Assembly: GCA_038496445.1 (NCBI GenBank)
Contig: JALMLS010000017.1
Location: forward strand, 186,001 to 250,000
DNA length: 64,000 nucleotides
Origin: Trichosphaerium sp. ATCC 40318
Lineage: Eukaryota; Discosea; Flabellinia; Trichosidae
Direction: 5' to 3'
Of this stretch, positions 23,956-37,120 are shown piece by piece. A program made the translations under genes and the position numbers. Below the pieces are notes generated by a model that saw nothing but the letters and a program-made list of their open reading frames with translations, did no database searches and was not told the origin of the DNA. The first letter of the stretch is position 1; each line of letters opens with the position of its first letter.

Positions 23956-26900
23956 TTAAACACCGTTTTCCTTGTTGCAAATAGTAGCTAGGACGAAGTT
24001 GCGTGCTTTTTCTAGTCCACAGTCAATGTAGATTGCACCAGTTAGGGAGGTAAGTAAATGGGCATTCATCTACGTGTTGGTGAGAAATGTATACAAAGTA
24101 GGCAACTTACTATTGTTGCTGTAGGAGTAGCGTTGCACGTCTTTTTCTCAGTATTTGAACGCACTGAAAGCATCTGTTGGCGCATGGTATGAAGCTCAGA
24201 AACCGTGGCTTGAGTATACGTATTGTATAGGTAGTTCTAGGAGCCAAGTGAATACGCATAGTTTTCTGTAGTTTAAACAAAGAATGCAAAGAAACCGTAC
24301 AGTAACGTAGAATGATGCGATGGCATTTCCAAGGAATTGGGTTCTACTACACTTCAGTTTACCGTTGGCAATGGTATTGGCTACGCATTCATGCTCAATG
24401 ACTCCCTCAAGAGTACTCTAAACGGTAAGCTATAACAAACATGCAAAAGCTTGCCTTGTGGAGTCTAAGAGCCGTCTCGAAAGTTTCAATTGCCGAAGCA
24501 GGTGCTGCTTCGCCATCTTGGCTAGCATCTCTTGTAGTGCCTATATATCTGTTAATAATAGCTAATGGTCGTAGAAATACCCTGTTTGCAAACACTGTCA
24601 TTCCACAAGTTGTAAAACAATGCGCTATGGTGTTCAGAGGTCCTCTTGAAAAAGTTGCAAGCTGCTTCAAGACCACTATCGAGGTAGATTGCGCCTATAC
24701 TAATTATGTGGCTGACATAGATGTAATACGATTAAGTACCAATGATAGCCTCTAGAATATCAGCTACTGTCTTTGCTTTTGAGATTTTTTTTTCGACATC
24801 ACCGGATAGTGTAGCCAAAAAATTATTCTGCTTGCAAATCTCTGAGAGTACAAGATTCGAAGTAAAGTGCTTTCTGCGAACAAGTGAGAATTTGTGAAAA
24901 AATATGGTGACATACTTAAGTTGGCTCAGTTGGAGTGCACATTTCTCGTTTGCACTTTCGTATAAGCGAGTTGATACCACTAAGTTTATTAAAGCGTCTC
25001 CAACGAGTTCCATATTCTCATGAGTTGCGGGACCTTCCTTTGAAGTGTGAAAAATAGCAAGAAAAAAAAGAGAAAGTAAAAAAAGGTTCAGAAAATCTCA
25101 ACTTGCATCTTGCTTTCCAAGCGCAAAATTTGCTCCTTGATCAGACACAGGTATCATAAACGCCTATGAAGTAATTTTAAGACGTTGTAGTAATTATATT
25201 GAACGAACTTTTTCGAGTAGTGCCTTGTTGTTGAAAACATGACCCTTTGGGTTTGCTTCGAATACGTTGCATCCAAGACATAGTTGAATGTGTTTAAGAA
25301 TAGCTGGGTACGTATTACACATAAAATACTTAATATCTCTATCAAAAAGAATAGTAAACGCATTGTTAAGTGGTATTGGGAGAACATACTCGGTGAGAGA
25401 ATAGAAAGTGACATTCTCTGGAACAAAATAGCGGCATGTTTTAGATCGTGAGAGCCTGCTCTGGTGTTCAATTTCTGACGAGATATAAAGACCAGTATCG
25501 AACAAGTCATATTCGCTGCAAAACGAAGTACATTCACACGATTTAGATTGCGTGTCGCAAATATTTGCGGCCTTCTTTGGATCTACAAATTTTAGTTAAG
25601 TTAAAACGTAAACTCAAAGGCAGCTTATTGTAAATGCCGTAAATGTAATGTAGGATGAGTACCGCGCTTTGGAGAATCACCAACAGATGCATCTAATCCA
25701 ACGAATTGATTCTTAGGAACAAAACCTAGGTTGAGCGCAGTAGCTGCTTCCTGAGCAACACTTAATTTTGCCAATTTTGAACTTCTATGAACACCAGCAC
25801 ATGTGTAGGTTACATTTTGCAGTGTAACTGACGATATCCAAGTATCATCTTCAGCTCTCCTCGATACGTTGTATTGAGGTTTCTTCCCAATCGAGTCACC
25901 ATATGAGTTAATCAGGGACACGTAAGTATTTCCAGGACTAGCATGAATACAAAACGCAAAATCATGCTTTGTTTCAATAACATCAGAACATTTTCTTTCT
26001 CCATCTTGTGGAGATAGGTTCGCGATGGCAATATCTGGCTTCTTTCCTTTGTTGATATTATACTTTGTAAACGTTGCTTCTATCCACAAGTTGAATCTCC
26101 AGCATGTCAAAATACTCTGAACCTCTTTATCGTCGTTGAAATCAGAAGATGATGTCAAAATATCGCTGATATTAGACTTGTTTGAAATAGGCCTTCTTAC
26201 GCTTGATGCGCTTATAAGTGGGCAGTATGGCCATTTTGTTAAGGATACAAGGCATAGTTGTTGTGAAATATGGTGGTGGGATACCAGAGTGACATCGACA
26301 CCTTTTTTTTCTTTCAAGTAAGCCTTTGTTGATGTCTTTCCTGAGTTACTACAAAACTCAGTAAAAGATGATGTGCATAGTAATACATCTATTTAAAACG
26401 TTGTGTGGTGTTAGTTCTCATTTAAAAAGAGACGAAGATCAAAGTTATCTTAAAATACACTTACCTCTCACACTTTCAGTTCTATTAGATGACTTGCTTT
26501 CGAAGAGTAAACCATTTAGTGCACGTTTTAGCAAGTAAGATAGTTGACAACTTTTTACTTGTTTTTCGTCTATTGGCCTAAACAAGTGAGGATTTTTGTA
26601 ATTTCAAAAGAAAACTGGGTACTTCGGAGCATCAACGTTCTCGGTAAAGAACCTTAGTACTTCATCAATTCCGTTATTCTAAAGGGACAGTAAGACGTGC
26701 TTGTAACCGGCTCTTGCGCACGTTGAACATTTCCACAATGTAGGAAACAGGTGTGGAATAGACACCAGTGAAACCATCAAGAATATTGTTAATGACATCT
26801 TGGTACTCCTTGTACGATATACCAACGTCGTTGGATAGTTGGACGATGTAATCTACTGCTGCAACACTTTTCAAAGCGCTTTTTATGTGTTATTAGTTTA

Positions 26901-27404
26901 GTAGATCACGTGATTGTAAGCGTACTGCTCGACATGTGCAATACTCTTTTTGCAAAGAGCAACACATCCATTACTGTCATCAACATCAACACTCTCATCG
27001 CTGTAGCAAGGGACGAGATACTGCGACTCACCGCTTCTAGTTGCTTTACGCTTTGGTTGATTCAATGCGAATTCCCAAAAGCGATCACAAACTTCCGTTT
27101 CTTCTTGGCTCAAAGTCTATTGAAATAAGATGTTAAGATTAAAAAAATGTGTAATTCAAAAAAAAAGCACGTGGGAATTGGTTTCCAGAAAATCGTAACA
27201 TACTATTTGCCCCAATTTGATAAACTCCAGGTGTTTGACAGGTGAGAAGAGCTTAATAGGTGATAAAGTGGAGTTTTTGTCCAGTAGAAGAAAAAAACCG
27301 CGAAATTCTTTACCATCTTTTAAAAAAGCTGGCGTAGTCGCCGTATCATACGCTGTATTGCGTTGAAGTGCAATTGTTTCGTCAATGTAGTACAACACAT
27401 TCAT
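23956..27404 (-). CDS. Dicer-like RNase III without helicase; second RNase III domain catalytically dead
   Basis: Multi-exon, about 900 residues. The N-terminal start is the first in-frame ATG at 27404 (MNVLYYIDETIALQR). About 27100-26640 has a platform/PAZ-like stretch (CDRFWEFALNQPKRK, SQYLVPCYSDESVDVDD, GFTGVYSTPVSYIVEMF). A dsRBD-like fold follows at about 25950-25690 (YVSLINSYGDSIGKKPQYNV..LAKLSVAQEAATALNLG). RNase IIIa (25030-24660) keeps both acid pairs: HENMELVGDAL and VADILEAIIG joined across an intron to AIYLDSGLEAACNFF. RNase IIIb (24430-23960) keeps the fold, with TQFLGNAIASFYVT, NYLYNTYTQATVSELH and LLTSLTGAIYIDCGLEKA. There the catalytic E, D, D, E are replaced by Q, N, H, T. 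No helicase is encoded. Role: processing dsRNA into small RNAs. Stop TAA at 23956. It diverges from the gene at 27537. Confidence 0.8.
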
Positions 27405-27536
27405 ATTTTGTAAACTTGTGTAATAGTAACCGTTAAACACTTGTCTTACAGTATCTATTGCTGTTGGATACACTAAAACAGCAGTCAACTACGTTCAAAT
27501 ACAATTTAGTTTGTATAACAATAATACTTGGTCGCA
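27405..27536. promoter_or_regulatory. Divergent intergenic region, Dicer-like / membrane protein
   Basis: About 130 bp between two divergent start codons. Assigned by position. The minus-strand frame stays open to 27488 without an ATG, so the Dicer-like 5' end may lie slightly further upstream. Confidence 0.35.
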
Positions 27537-29147
27537 ATGGCTTATATTGGCGTTGGCGAGTCTTTTTATGATATTAGTAATATAATTGAGGATTTAAAGC
27601 ACAGGTATGAATTACAATCGGTTTTTTTTTGGTTGACGCTCGTTTTAGTTGGTACTTTCGTATCTGGACCGGTCTCGCGTTTGTAGCGGTCGTATTTGGT
27701 GCGTTTTAAACGGAGAAACGATTATTGTACTTATTATTACAAGGTTTTGTTGCTCTTATTATCCTTGGATCACGACAGAACGGTTGGTGTCACCCATACT
27801 TTTACGAAAAACATTTTTTTGAAAAGAAATGTTTAACGATTTCTCATATACGCGTAACTAGGTCCTTTCTTGCGTGACTATGTTATTAAAAGTGAGAAAA
27901 TACTGTTTCCACCGTTCTCTTTGAGCTATGCTGGAGAACAGTCAAACTTTACCTTCTCTGCTGTTGATTGCAAGTTCAATAACGATTCCATAAAGCAAAC
28001 AAACTGTACCAGTATGTTTTTAATGAATCTTCTTTTAAAATCGCTTGGGCTAACAATGGATACTAGCCGAGGGCAACGAAACATGCCTACAATTTACTCC
28101 GGACGTTTACGCAGTCGTAAATAAGAAAGGTATGGAGAACTACTGTTTTTTTTTTGGAAGCATGACCATTTGACTCTATGTAGAAACCTACGCGCTCAAA
28201 TGTAATCTGGGCTTTGAACAAGCTGAGCAAGGTGACATGATCGCGTACCAAATCAATGGTACGTTCCCTATTAGTAGTACGGTTGCTTTTGTAACCTTGC
28301 TTAGGCTTGAAAGAGCTTGCTGATTACGGTGAGGAGGAAGTTTATGTTTCAATAGGCCAACGCGCTTGGGTACAAACCTTTGTTTATTTTTTCTTTTTTT
28401 TTTTTTTTTTTCTTTTTTGTTATCCATTTGACATATTTTTTTTGTAGATCTACCTGCATTTGACAGTCTTTTGGAAGTCTGATCAACCAACAGTGCGTGT
28501 CTCCTTTATGTTTAAATTATTTATAACGCCGTTTAAGGTCGAGTATACGCGTAATCTTGTGTACCATGGAGCAACGGCTGATCTAACATCAATGGAGCTT
28601 GAAGTCCATATTTCTTCGTTTAAAACATTCAATTATGTTGAAGCCACGTGGTATGATGGTTGGTCTAGCAACGCTGCTATCGGTACGATAAATTACAATT
28701 TTTTACTAAAAATTTAGGAGCTTTTTTTTATTTTATTCACAACTGACCTAATAACCGCTTTGTATAGGTGGTTTCTGGTGTTTCATATATTTCTTTTTCT
28801 ATTTATGCATGATTGGTGTTGGTTTTGTATTTGGAAATAATTCCAGATTCTTGAGAGGTAAGCAAGCACATGTGACAAATATTTCTTTTTTTTTGGGTGA
28901 TTTTTTTTTTAACCTTTTGAAACAAGGCGGAAGCGTTAAAAGAGCCCATGATGAGCATTATCAACCTATCGCACCTCAAACCGCTCAACGCACTGCTGGT
29001 GAAAATGCTCCTTTGGTATCTGCTGCACCTGTCGCTGCTGAACCTATTGTACCGCTTGATCAAAGTGAACAGCCAAGTGAGCCAGCCAAAAAAAGTTCCA
29101 CAACAGCTCCTCAAAACCAGACAAGCCCTGACTTTAATCAATTATAA
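27537..29147 (+). CDS. Orphan multi-pass membrane protein
   Basis: ATG at 27537 gives MAYIGVGESFYDISNIIEDL, then WYFRIWTGLAFVAVVFG and FVALIILG form a first hydrophobic segment. The following exons contain a probable extracytoplasmic region (LRDYVIKSEKILFPPFSLSY and FTFSAVDCKFNNDS). Later hydrophobic stretches occur near 28500-28560 and 28770-28850 (YFFFYLCMIGVGFVFG). The C-terminal tail is soluble and Ala/Pro-rich (KRAHDEHYQPIAPQTAQ) and ends SPDFNQL, TAA at 29145-29147. AT-rich 3' sequence with AATAAA-like ATAAAATAAA follows. No family is recognised. The exon chain between 28090 and 28470 is unsure. Confidence 0.55.
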
Positions 29148-29431
29148 TCAAAAACATAAAATAAAGTTTAACAACTACTTGACACTTGACTGCTTACATT
29201 TCGTATGTCAATGTTGTAAAACAAAACAACTGGGTAAAGCAATAGAGTAGCTCTGGCGCACTTGTGCGATAATAACGTGAACTTCAAAAACAAAACATGC
29301 TGACTTAACTTTTTTTTGCTAAGTGCCCTTGTTTGGCGCGAAACATTGAAAATATAAAAACTCAGTCGTGTAGGCGCTGTTTGTAAACAAATTATAAGCA
29401 AACCGCTACAGCGCATGAAAATAGAGTAAAT

Positions 29432-32400
29432 ATGAGTACAGTATCAAATAGAATAAGACGACGACGTCCAGTTCGTGCAAAGGAAAAGGTATTGCCTCCA
29501 AAAACGCTTCGTAGGTCTTTTTTGATTTGTGGTGGTTGTTTTTTATTTTTTCTGTTTGCTTTGCCACCGCGTCAACGAGCCTTCCACAAGCATCCAAATG
29601 TTAGCAAAGTGTAACGGTAAAATAGTTTACGTTAGAGAAAATCATTGGCACTACGTCGAGACACAACTCCGCACTTGCCGTGCACCCAATAAGCGGTACG
29701 ATTTTTAAATTAAAACTTTTTGATTTGAAATGCTAATCCTCTCAAAAAAAGGCGTAATCGCTTTCGCGGCTGGCTGCGTCATTGTGTCATATGACCCACA
29801 AATAAACAAGCAAACACGCTTTTTCATGGATGTGAAAAAACCCAAACCAAACGCCATTTACTCTTTGGCTTTCTCTCCGTACGACCAATAGCACCTATAT
29901 GTACCCTTTATTCACCCTCAAATAGAAACGGAAGATACTTGGCAGCTGGAGAAATGGGTCACAATCCATCTGTTCTTATCTTTGACTTTAGCACTCAGAA
30001 GGTATAGATTCTATACTCCTATAACTTATTATTATAACGTCAAGTGTTTATAGATTGTTTAGGTTATACTTGATTTAAAAGGACATCAATTTGGTGTTGC
30101 TAGTTTGAAATTTGATAGCAAGAGTAAATTGGTAGCTAGTGCTGGATTCCGACACGATAAGTTCATCTATGTATGGGACTTGCGTACTGGTAAAGCAGTT
30201 GGCAAGAGTACAACAAAATCCAAGGTAACTACCGTGCTTCTAATCTTTGTGATAAAAACACTCATTTCCTCGTACTGTTACTCAAATACGTCATAGGTTA
30301 ATGCTATTGCTTTTTCTGAAGATAGTTCATACTTCGTCACCTGCGGTGTACGTCACTTGAAATTCTGGTCTCTAGAAGGCTCTAGAGCATCAAAATCAGG
30401 AGAGAAAGTACGTTTGAGCGTCAGAGTGGTTCTGTTCATGAAGAACTTATGTGAATTGTTTGTAGAAATTCAAAGGATCAGATATTGTGGTTCAAGGACG
30501 TCCAGCTTTGCTTGGCAATTATCTTGATCACACATTTACAGATGTTGTATGTGGTCTAGGCAGTGCAAAGAACAGTACCCTTGTAGTATCTGACAAAGGT
30601 GTACTATGTGTTTTCAACGCCAATACGCGTGCTGTAGAAAAAACACTAAATCTTAGGTAAGATCACCCTTTTTTGTTTGGTTTGTGCACGTATTAACCTA
30701 GTTGTAGAACACGTAGAGCAAATGCTATAAGCGCCAGCGAGAGCATTTTAGCTTGCGCCTGCCAGGACGGTGTTGTGCGATTGTTTAATCCGTCTACACT
30801 TGAGTATATCGCTACACTACCAAGACCTTGTCCTCTACCAACAGCTACAGGGTATATAACAAGCTAATTATTGTTCACTCTTCTTACAGTTACTTCTAGA
30901 CTTCAATCTGCTGGAACTGAGTTGCTTTACGGAGACGCCATTGCTTGCCGACAGTCAGCAGATGGTACACGCTTGACGTGTTTATATAGTGATAGAAGCG
31001 TATTCCAGTGGGATATCAAGAATCCTAAGAAGATTGCCAAAACACGATCGTTTGTATCACATTCTGCGTGTATTTGGGATGTTAAACCTCTTCCAAATGA
31101 TCCAAGCGGGTTTACTACGTGCTCTGCCGATGATACTATTCGTATTTGGGGTATTGAAGAAACAAATAGACGTGTGACGTGTAACAGCCTTTACACACGC
31201 GATATGCTTTCTTGCATCTCTGTATCAGATCCTATGGACAGCAAAACTAAAACTTCTACTACTGCGAACGTTGAACGCCTTGATGTCGGTCAAGGTGGCA
31301 TCAGATCTATTGCTCCTAGTCTGGATGGTCAATTCCTTGCTTCTGGTACGTGTTACAGAAGTCTGACTTCGAGTTTTTTTTGACTTACTTCAAAAAAAGG
31401 TGACAGCAAAGGTAATGTTCGTGTGCACGCGCTCCGCACCTCAAAACAAGTTTGTCTTCTCGAAGCTCATGATGGTGAAGTATTGAGTCTAGATTGGACT
31501 CCTTCTGGACGCCCTTTGCTTGCTACTGCCTCAAGAGATAGATTAGTTCATGTATTCGAACCTTGGTACGTCTAGTGCACCAGCAAGATTACCTGAAGTT
31601 ACTAATTGTTATTCCCAAAGTGAAAAAGCCGATGGTTCTGTTACATTCCACCTTCGCTCTACGCTTGATGACCACTCTTCGTCTATTACTGCTGTACGGT
31701 TTACAGACGGCGGAAAAGGGCTTGTAAGTGCTGGTGCAGATAAGTCCATTCTTTGGCGACAGATCGAGGTATGCTCTTGTTTTCTTTCTTATTACTGAAC
31801 GCTCTCGTTGACTCTACCTTTTTAGTCGCCTACTGAAATTACTAGACGTCATCAAAGTGTTATGACGAATAGTGTATACGATCTAGCTATTGATCAGAAC
31901 TCTTCAAAGCCAAGAGTATTGAGTGCAGGTAGCGATAAGCGTGTTACTATTTGGGATCATGATAATCCTGGTGTAAAGCTTGGAGATCTCGCTGGAAAGA
32001 AGGAGAATGATGATGCCAGTTCTGGGTCTAGTAGTGATTATCTTTGCATTGCTATTGATCCTTCTGGTGGATATCTAGCAGCAGGCTTATCAGATAGATC
32101 AGTTCAACTATGGAATTTGAAAACCAAGGAATTAATAGGTAAGACTGAAAGATGGATGATTATCTTTAATACTCATGTTCTTTAGGTCGTTCTGCTGGAC
32201 ATTCTGAGCTAGTCACAGCACTTGCATTTACCTCTGATGGAAAGCGTGTAATATCTGTTGCTGGTAAGTTGTGGTTGGACTTTTTTTTGTAAACCTTTTA
32301 ATATTTATTATGCTGACAATAAAACTCTCAGGTGATGGATGTATTTTTGTATGGCAGTTATCTACTGAAATTACAACAGCCATAGCTCGCTCTTCACCGA

Positions 32401-33880
32401 AGGTTATCGATTCTACTCCTACATATGCTTATCGTAGAGAAGATGATAGTAACAAAGCACCAAGTGAACAAAAAAGACAGTCACTTGTTGGACAACAAGC
32501 CACCAATACAAACTTTGTTTACGACGAAAAGTACGCACAGCTATTTTGGTTTTCTGTTGCTGACTCTTTTGTTAAGAGCTTTACCTTACTGGGCAACTAC
32601 CAAGAAGGGTAAAATAACCGAAGCATCGGAATTGTTGGCCAAACCTCTACCACCAAAGGTACTGCTTTTTTATGCTTTTTTAAAAGTGGTTAAAGTCTTT
32701 TTAGGGTGCATGGAATACACGTACTCCTAAAGAACCGTTCAGTGTTTTTGGTGTAAAGTGTTTACCACAACAAGCCAGGCGTAGATACACTGTTCAAGCG
32801 GGACTAGAGGCCTCAGATGTTCAACAAGAGGAATTACATGATTCACCAATTTTCTTGCCTCAAGAAGATACCCAAGAAGGAGACTTTACTGTTACGAAGC
32901 AAGCTGCAGAGCCTGCTGGTGATCAAGTACGTAGTATTACTTCTCTTGTAGGTCTTAGTTAATGGTTATTTAGGACGAAGACGGTGCTCTACCTGCGCAG
33001 CCAAAAGAAGAAACTTCAGAGTTACCAAAAGGAGAACTAGGCGCCGGGCAAGCTCTTGAAGCTTCTACTGGTAGTGAAGATTCTGATGAAGTTATGTGTG
33101 CTGGTAGTGATAGTTCAGACGATGATAAGGTATGTTTTCCAGACTCCCGTGTAGTGATGTCTTACATTGGGTATTAGGAGAATCCTGACTCGCTTAACTC
33201 ACGCCGTATTGAGCTTAAACGAGAGGTGGAGAAAGCAAGACAGAGATTACAGCAAATGTATCCAAATATGAAGTCAAAGAAGGCTACAGCTGGCGCGGGT
33301 GTTGATGATATTGAAAATCAAGAAAACATGGTTGCAAGACCAGTAACGGCTCCTTCGTCACCAAAAACAGCTAATGAAGTTGCTCGTGCCAAAGCTTTAT
33401 TGGCTAAGATGACTGGCGAGGTTGAAGATACACTGGCTGCTGCTAAAAAGGCGAAACGTTCCAAGAGGCATTCTCTACCACTTGCTGAGACTAAGCCATT
33501 AGACCTAGGAGACGTACGTGGCAACTTGTAGCTCATAAAGCTCAAAAAAAATCCGAACTAATTTTTTTGTCTTTTAGGATTTATCCGATTTTGTTTTGGA
33601 AGAAGGTGATGATGTCTTCTCATCTAATCAAGTCATTGATGACTTGCTGTTGTCATTTGATCGTGCTATGACTCTTTTCGATAATGGCGCTCGGTCTAGA
33701 CGCTTAAATGATGCTCTGTCGACCATTGCAGGCCGGTTACAAGCTAACGGTATTGGATCAAATCAAGCCGTTGCACCAAAGGCTCCACCTGTTGATATGG
33801 ACCGTATCATGCGTGAATATAGTGAGCGGTATAGTGAGCACTTGATTAGTGTTTTTAAAGAGAAAGTAGACAAGCTATAA
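29432..33880 (+). CDS. WDR62/MABP1-family WD40 scaffold protein
   Basis: The family signature is strong. [20 protein letters not shown] is followed by [16 protein letters not shown], then the phrase pairs '[17 protein letters not shown]', '[20 protein letters not shown]' and '[15 protein letters not shown]'. [19 protein letters not shown] and [19 protein letters not shown] follow. These match the N-terminal propellers of MABP1/WDR62, JNK-pathway scaffolds that act at spindle poles and centrosomes. A second propeller follows ([36 protein letters not shown]). After 32740 come acidic linkers, and then a helical C terminus ([35 protein letters not shown]). The first exon is probably 29432 onward (basic [19 protein letters not shown]); the join to the first WD exon at about 29630 is unresolved. 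About 17 introns, roughly 1,150 residues. Confidence 0.8.
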
Positions 33881-34032
33881 GCCAAACTCTGTAAAACAAA
33901 AAAAAACTGTACAATAAGTCATTTCATTCTATGTTAAGTGTTTGTTTAATTTTCTGCCTTCGCTCTTCGTAAGATTTCGTTCCAATTAGGCAATACTACC
34001 TCTTATTTGATCATTGTGTTATCTACATTACT

Positions 34033-36903
34033 ATGGTATCGTTTGCAGCTCTACCTAGCGAGATAAAAAAAGAAATCTTTTTATTGTGCTGGGACGTTGC
34101 TGACTTGGTGTCAATCATTAAAACATGTAAAACGTGGCAAAAGATAGCGGATGAGGTATAAATAAGTGTTTACGAAGGCGAAGCGACAACTTACTCGTTA
34201 TAGCACGGTGTATGGCTAAAGGCGCACAAACACAATCTAGGACCACGGAAATTCGGGTTTTACGCATACGAAACTATACAACGGTTAAACGAGTGGGAGA
34301 CAAGTTTCTACGCTTGGAAAAGTACTTTAATTGATGTATTCTAGCGTTTTAGCTAATTTAATTATGTTTAGACACTACGAATTGGAAAGAACTAGTTTTC
34401 GCTGTTAATCTTGGCGCAGTACCTACACCACAACATACTGAATCTTTAAAAAGTGTTCAACAAAAATTTTGTTCGATAAGGTCAGAGTAAAGCACATGTG
34501 TCACGTGGCAATTCTTTTTGTTAACTTTTTGTACCTTTAGGCATCCTAAAGCAAAAGAAATTTTATCGAAACAATTAGTGTCTATTGAGGAAACATTAAA
34601 CACATTCGAAGTCATGACAAAGAACGAATTTATTAGACTGTATATAGGCACGTGATATTGTGTTGATTTACATTTATTGATAAATTCACCATTAGCATAC
34701 ATACGCTTGGGGTACATTTTGAGTTAAATTTGGTAAATCGTTTTTGGTAATCTTTCATAGAATAGAAAATATGTTGGAAGCTCGCACTGACATGGAGGTA
34801 CAGTTTTCTAGTTGTTGAAGATTGTGGTGATGGTAATGTATTCCTAGTGTTCTTGTGAAGCGAATCATGTACATAATATATCAGAATCGATACAACGAAC
34901 AGTAGAATATCCATACAGAGCGCAGCACAAAGGTTCCTAACTCAATTTTGTTTTCTATTTTGTTGCTTATCGAAATAGACTACTCATTGAAAATAATGAG
35001 GCGTAATTACTTAAATAATGGAGTTGTACAAGATCATGCTAAACAGCGCTTCAAAAAATTATGGAAACTTATGTTTAAACACGCTCACACGTACTTATTT
35101 CTTCTTTAAACTCTGACTTAACCAGAGTGTTTGGTTTTTTTTGCTAAAGCAAAAACCTACTAGGTATGACTTGGTATTCCACGTCCACCCTTTCCCAAAG
35201 CCACAAGGTAAAAATACATGACGCGTGTATTGAGTAACGATCTAAATAAGCTTGTAGATGACAATAGTAGTCGATTTGGCAAGCTACACCCAACGAACAA
35301 TTGGAATCGATGGACACCTCAACCAAAGACTCCTATGAAGTATTTTATAGGCTGGAATTCAGGAGGTGAGCACCATTGATAGTGTATCCACAAAAATAGG
35401 TATCTTATCATTTACATAGATGACATATGTAAGACTGTTTATGCTTTTGGGCAGCGTAAGTATTCTTTTTTTTTCTGGTTTGTATTCACCCTTTGACTTT
35501 TTACATAGGTGTTGGGGCAACACCTGAGTGGTGTGAACAGAATTACAAACATTTACAGAAATCTATACAAACTAAATTGTACAATAACCTTTTTGTTTTT
35601 CTTGGTTTTTTCGGATTTTTGTATTAATTTACATTAATTGTAGAGACTCAGGATTTGTTCCAGGCATCGAACAGTTCCACCTTCCAACATTCAATTTTAC
35701 GCCTTTCAAAGGTTGTTACATAAATAGAATGATTTAGTGACTCACCTTGATTATATAGGCCCCTATGTTGTATATAAGTCAGGGAGAGTACCTCAAATAC
35801 TAAAGACATTGATCTCTTTCAATTCAAAAGTTGACCAAAAAATTGCACTTACACTGCCAGAAATCAACCATTTAGAGTCTTTATGTACATTGTTATTAAC
35901 TCACAAACCTGGTATTCGGTTAAAGTTTTCAGAAAAGCAGCTTGATGTTGTTCTAAAAATGTTACATTGGGAACAAGCGCATGTGTGGCCAGGTGCGAGT
36001 GCCTACTATCCTATCAAAGTATTAATGTTGTGGTAGCCATCGACCTTGCAAGATTACTTGTACTACATCCTATTGCAGCATCTTATTATTTGGTACTATA
36101 CCACGTGCTTTGTTGGTAACTAAAACTAATATTTTAATAGCATGCTGAGTCCTTTAAGTGTCATTTACTCCGATTTACATTCATAACTGCAAGCGAATGG
36201 GAGACATCGGACATGTTGCGCATGCTATGTGTCAAGCTCATTACTAACATGTTTTCTACGTACAGGATATTAACTTCTTGCTTTTATTGATACTTTTAAA
36301 AGGCCTGTACTCCTCCAAGAGATTAAAGATAATCCAGAGTTGGCTATTGATGTACTTACATTTATTTTCACATCACCTTCAGAGCTAACTATGCAATGTG
36401 TACCCAACTTACTACTAAAGTACGTCACTCCTATCCAACTACTATGTACGATCATTAATATGAATAGCTTTTCTTTTCTTTACAAGGACTCTATTGCAAG
36501 CAAATGCCCACCAAAAGTTCTTATCGCCAAAGCAGTTGTGAAATCGGTACTTCGCTGAATTTCTCATTTTTTTCACTTTTTTTTTTTGTTTTTTTTTTGT
36601 TTTTCACTGCTTTTCTGGTTTTACTTAAAGGGTTTTTTAGATACTCTCGTATCATAAGAAGGAAGATACATTATTTCGCTCAATTGTGTCTCTTTCTACG
36701 CTTTTATGGAATGATTTAAAGTTGTACTCAGAAATTAGATCAGAAGCATTAAAAGGGAGCCTCAGCGGTAACAGAAACTCAAGCCCGTACCTCACTGTTT
36801 GCTTACTACGTTTTTAGTTGTTATGCAAAGATCAAATACTCTCAAATTAAGTAAGGCAGCAGGAGAACTTGTATTTCTACTGGATTTGAATAGATGGCAA
36901 TAA
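34033..36903 (+). CDS. F-box protein with C-terminal PUL domain
   Basis: ATG at 34033 gives MVSFAALPSEIKKEIFLLCW and DLVSIIKTCKTWQKIADEHG, a standard F-box. Exons then chain in frame (WKELVFAVNLGAVPTP, SKQLVSIEETLNTFEVM, RRNYLNNGVVQDHAKQRF, KTPMKYFIGWNSGDD). They reach FHLPTFNFTPFK joined to GPYVVYKSGRVPQILKTLI, LTLPEINHLESLCTLLL, MLHWEQAHVWP and AIDLARLLVLHPIAASYY. This last block is the PUL domain of PLAA/Ufd3/Lub1, an armadillo-like fold that binds the C terminus of p97/Cdc48. The end is LSKAAGELVFLLDLNRWQ, TAA at 36901-36903. The link between the two halves runs through exons 34650-35100, which are open but weakly conserved, so two adjacent genes are not excluded. Confidence 0.6.
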
Positions 36904-37120
36904 AACCAAGAAAGTTGTGTCAGATTTGTTACAAGCTTTGTTTGACGTTTCAATCTATCGCACAAACGAGGAAATATTGTCATAGTCATGTACTCCATCC
37001 ACTTCAGTACGCTTGTTTATTACAAGATCAAATGTTTGTTCAAAAGAAAACTATGCTCTAATCACTTTATTTTATTTTACAATGTTAGTGTCATCCACTT
37101 TTACAAGTAGCCTCGTATGC

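Noticed and set aside
25154-25505. Two overlapping minus-strand frames at the linker before RNase IIIa
   Set aside because: Only one of them (with YVLPIPLNNAFTILFDRD) connects in phase to the flanking exons; the other is a shadow.
29432-29614. Separate 60-residue basic single-pass membrane protein
   Set aside because: It stops only a few bases before the first recognisable exon of the WDR62-like gene on the same strand, leaving no room for a terminator and promoter. It is more likely that gene's first exon, partly read through an intron.
29614-29632. 17-nt intron joining the first exon to the WDR62-like gene
   Set aside because: The frame would fit, but introns elsewhere here are about 38 nt or longer, so I did not claim such a short one.
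34633-34914. Minus-strand frame with a transmembrane-like start inside the F-box/PUL gene
   Set aside because: It has an ATG but no family match. The plus strand keeps a continuous frame through GT-AG junctions over the same stretch.
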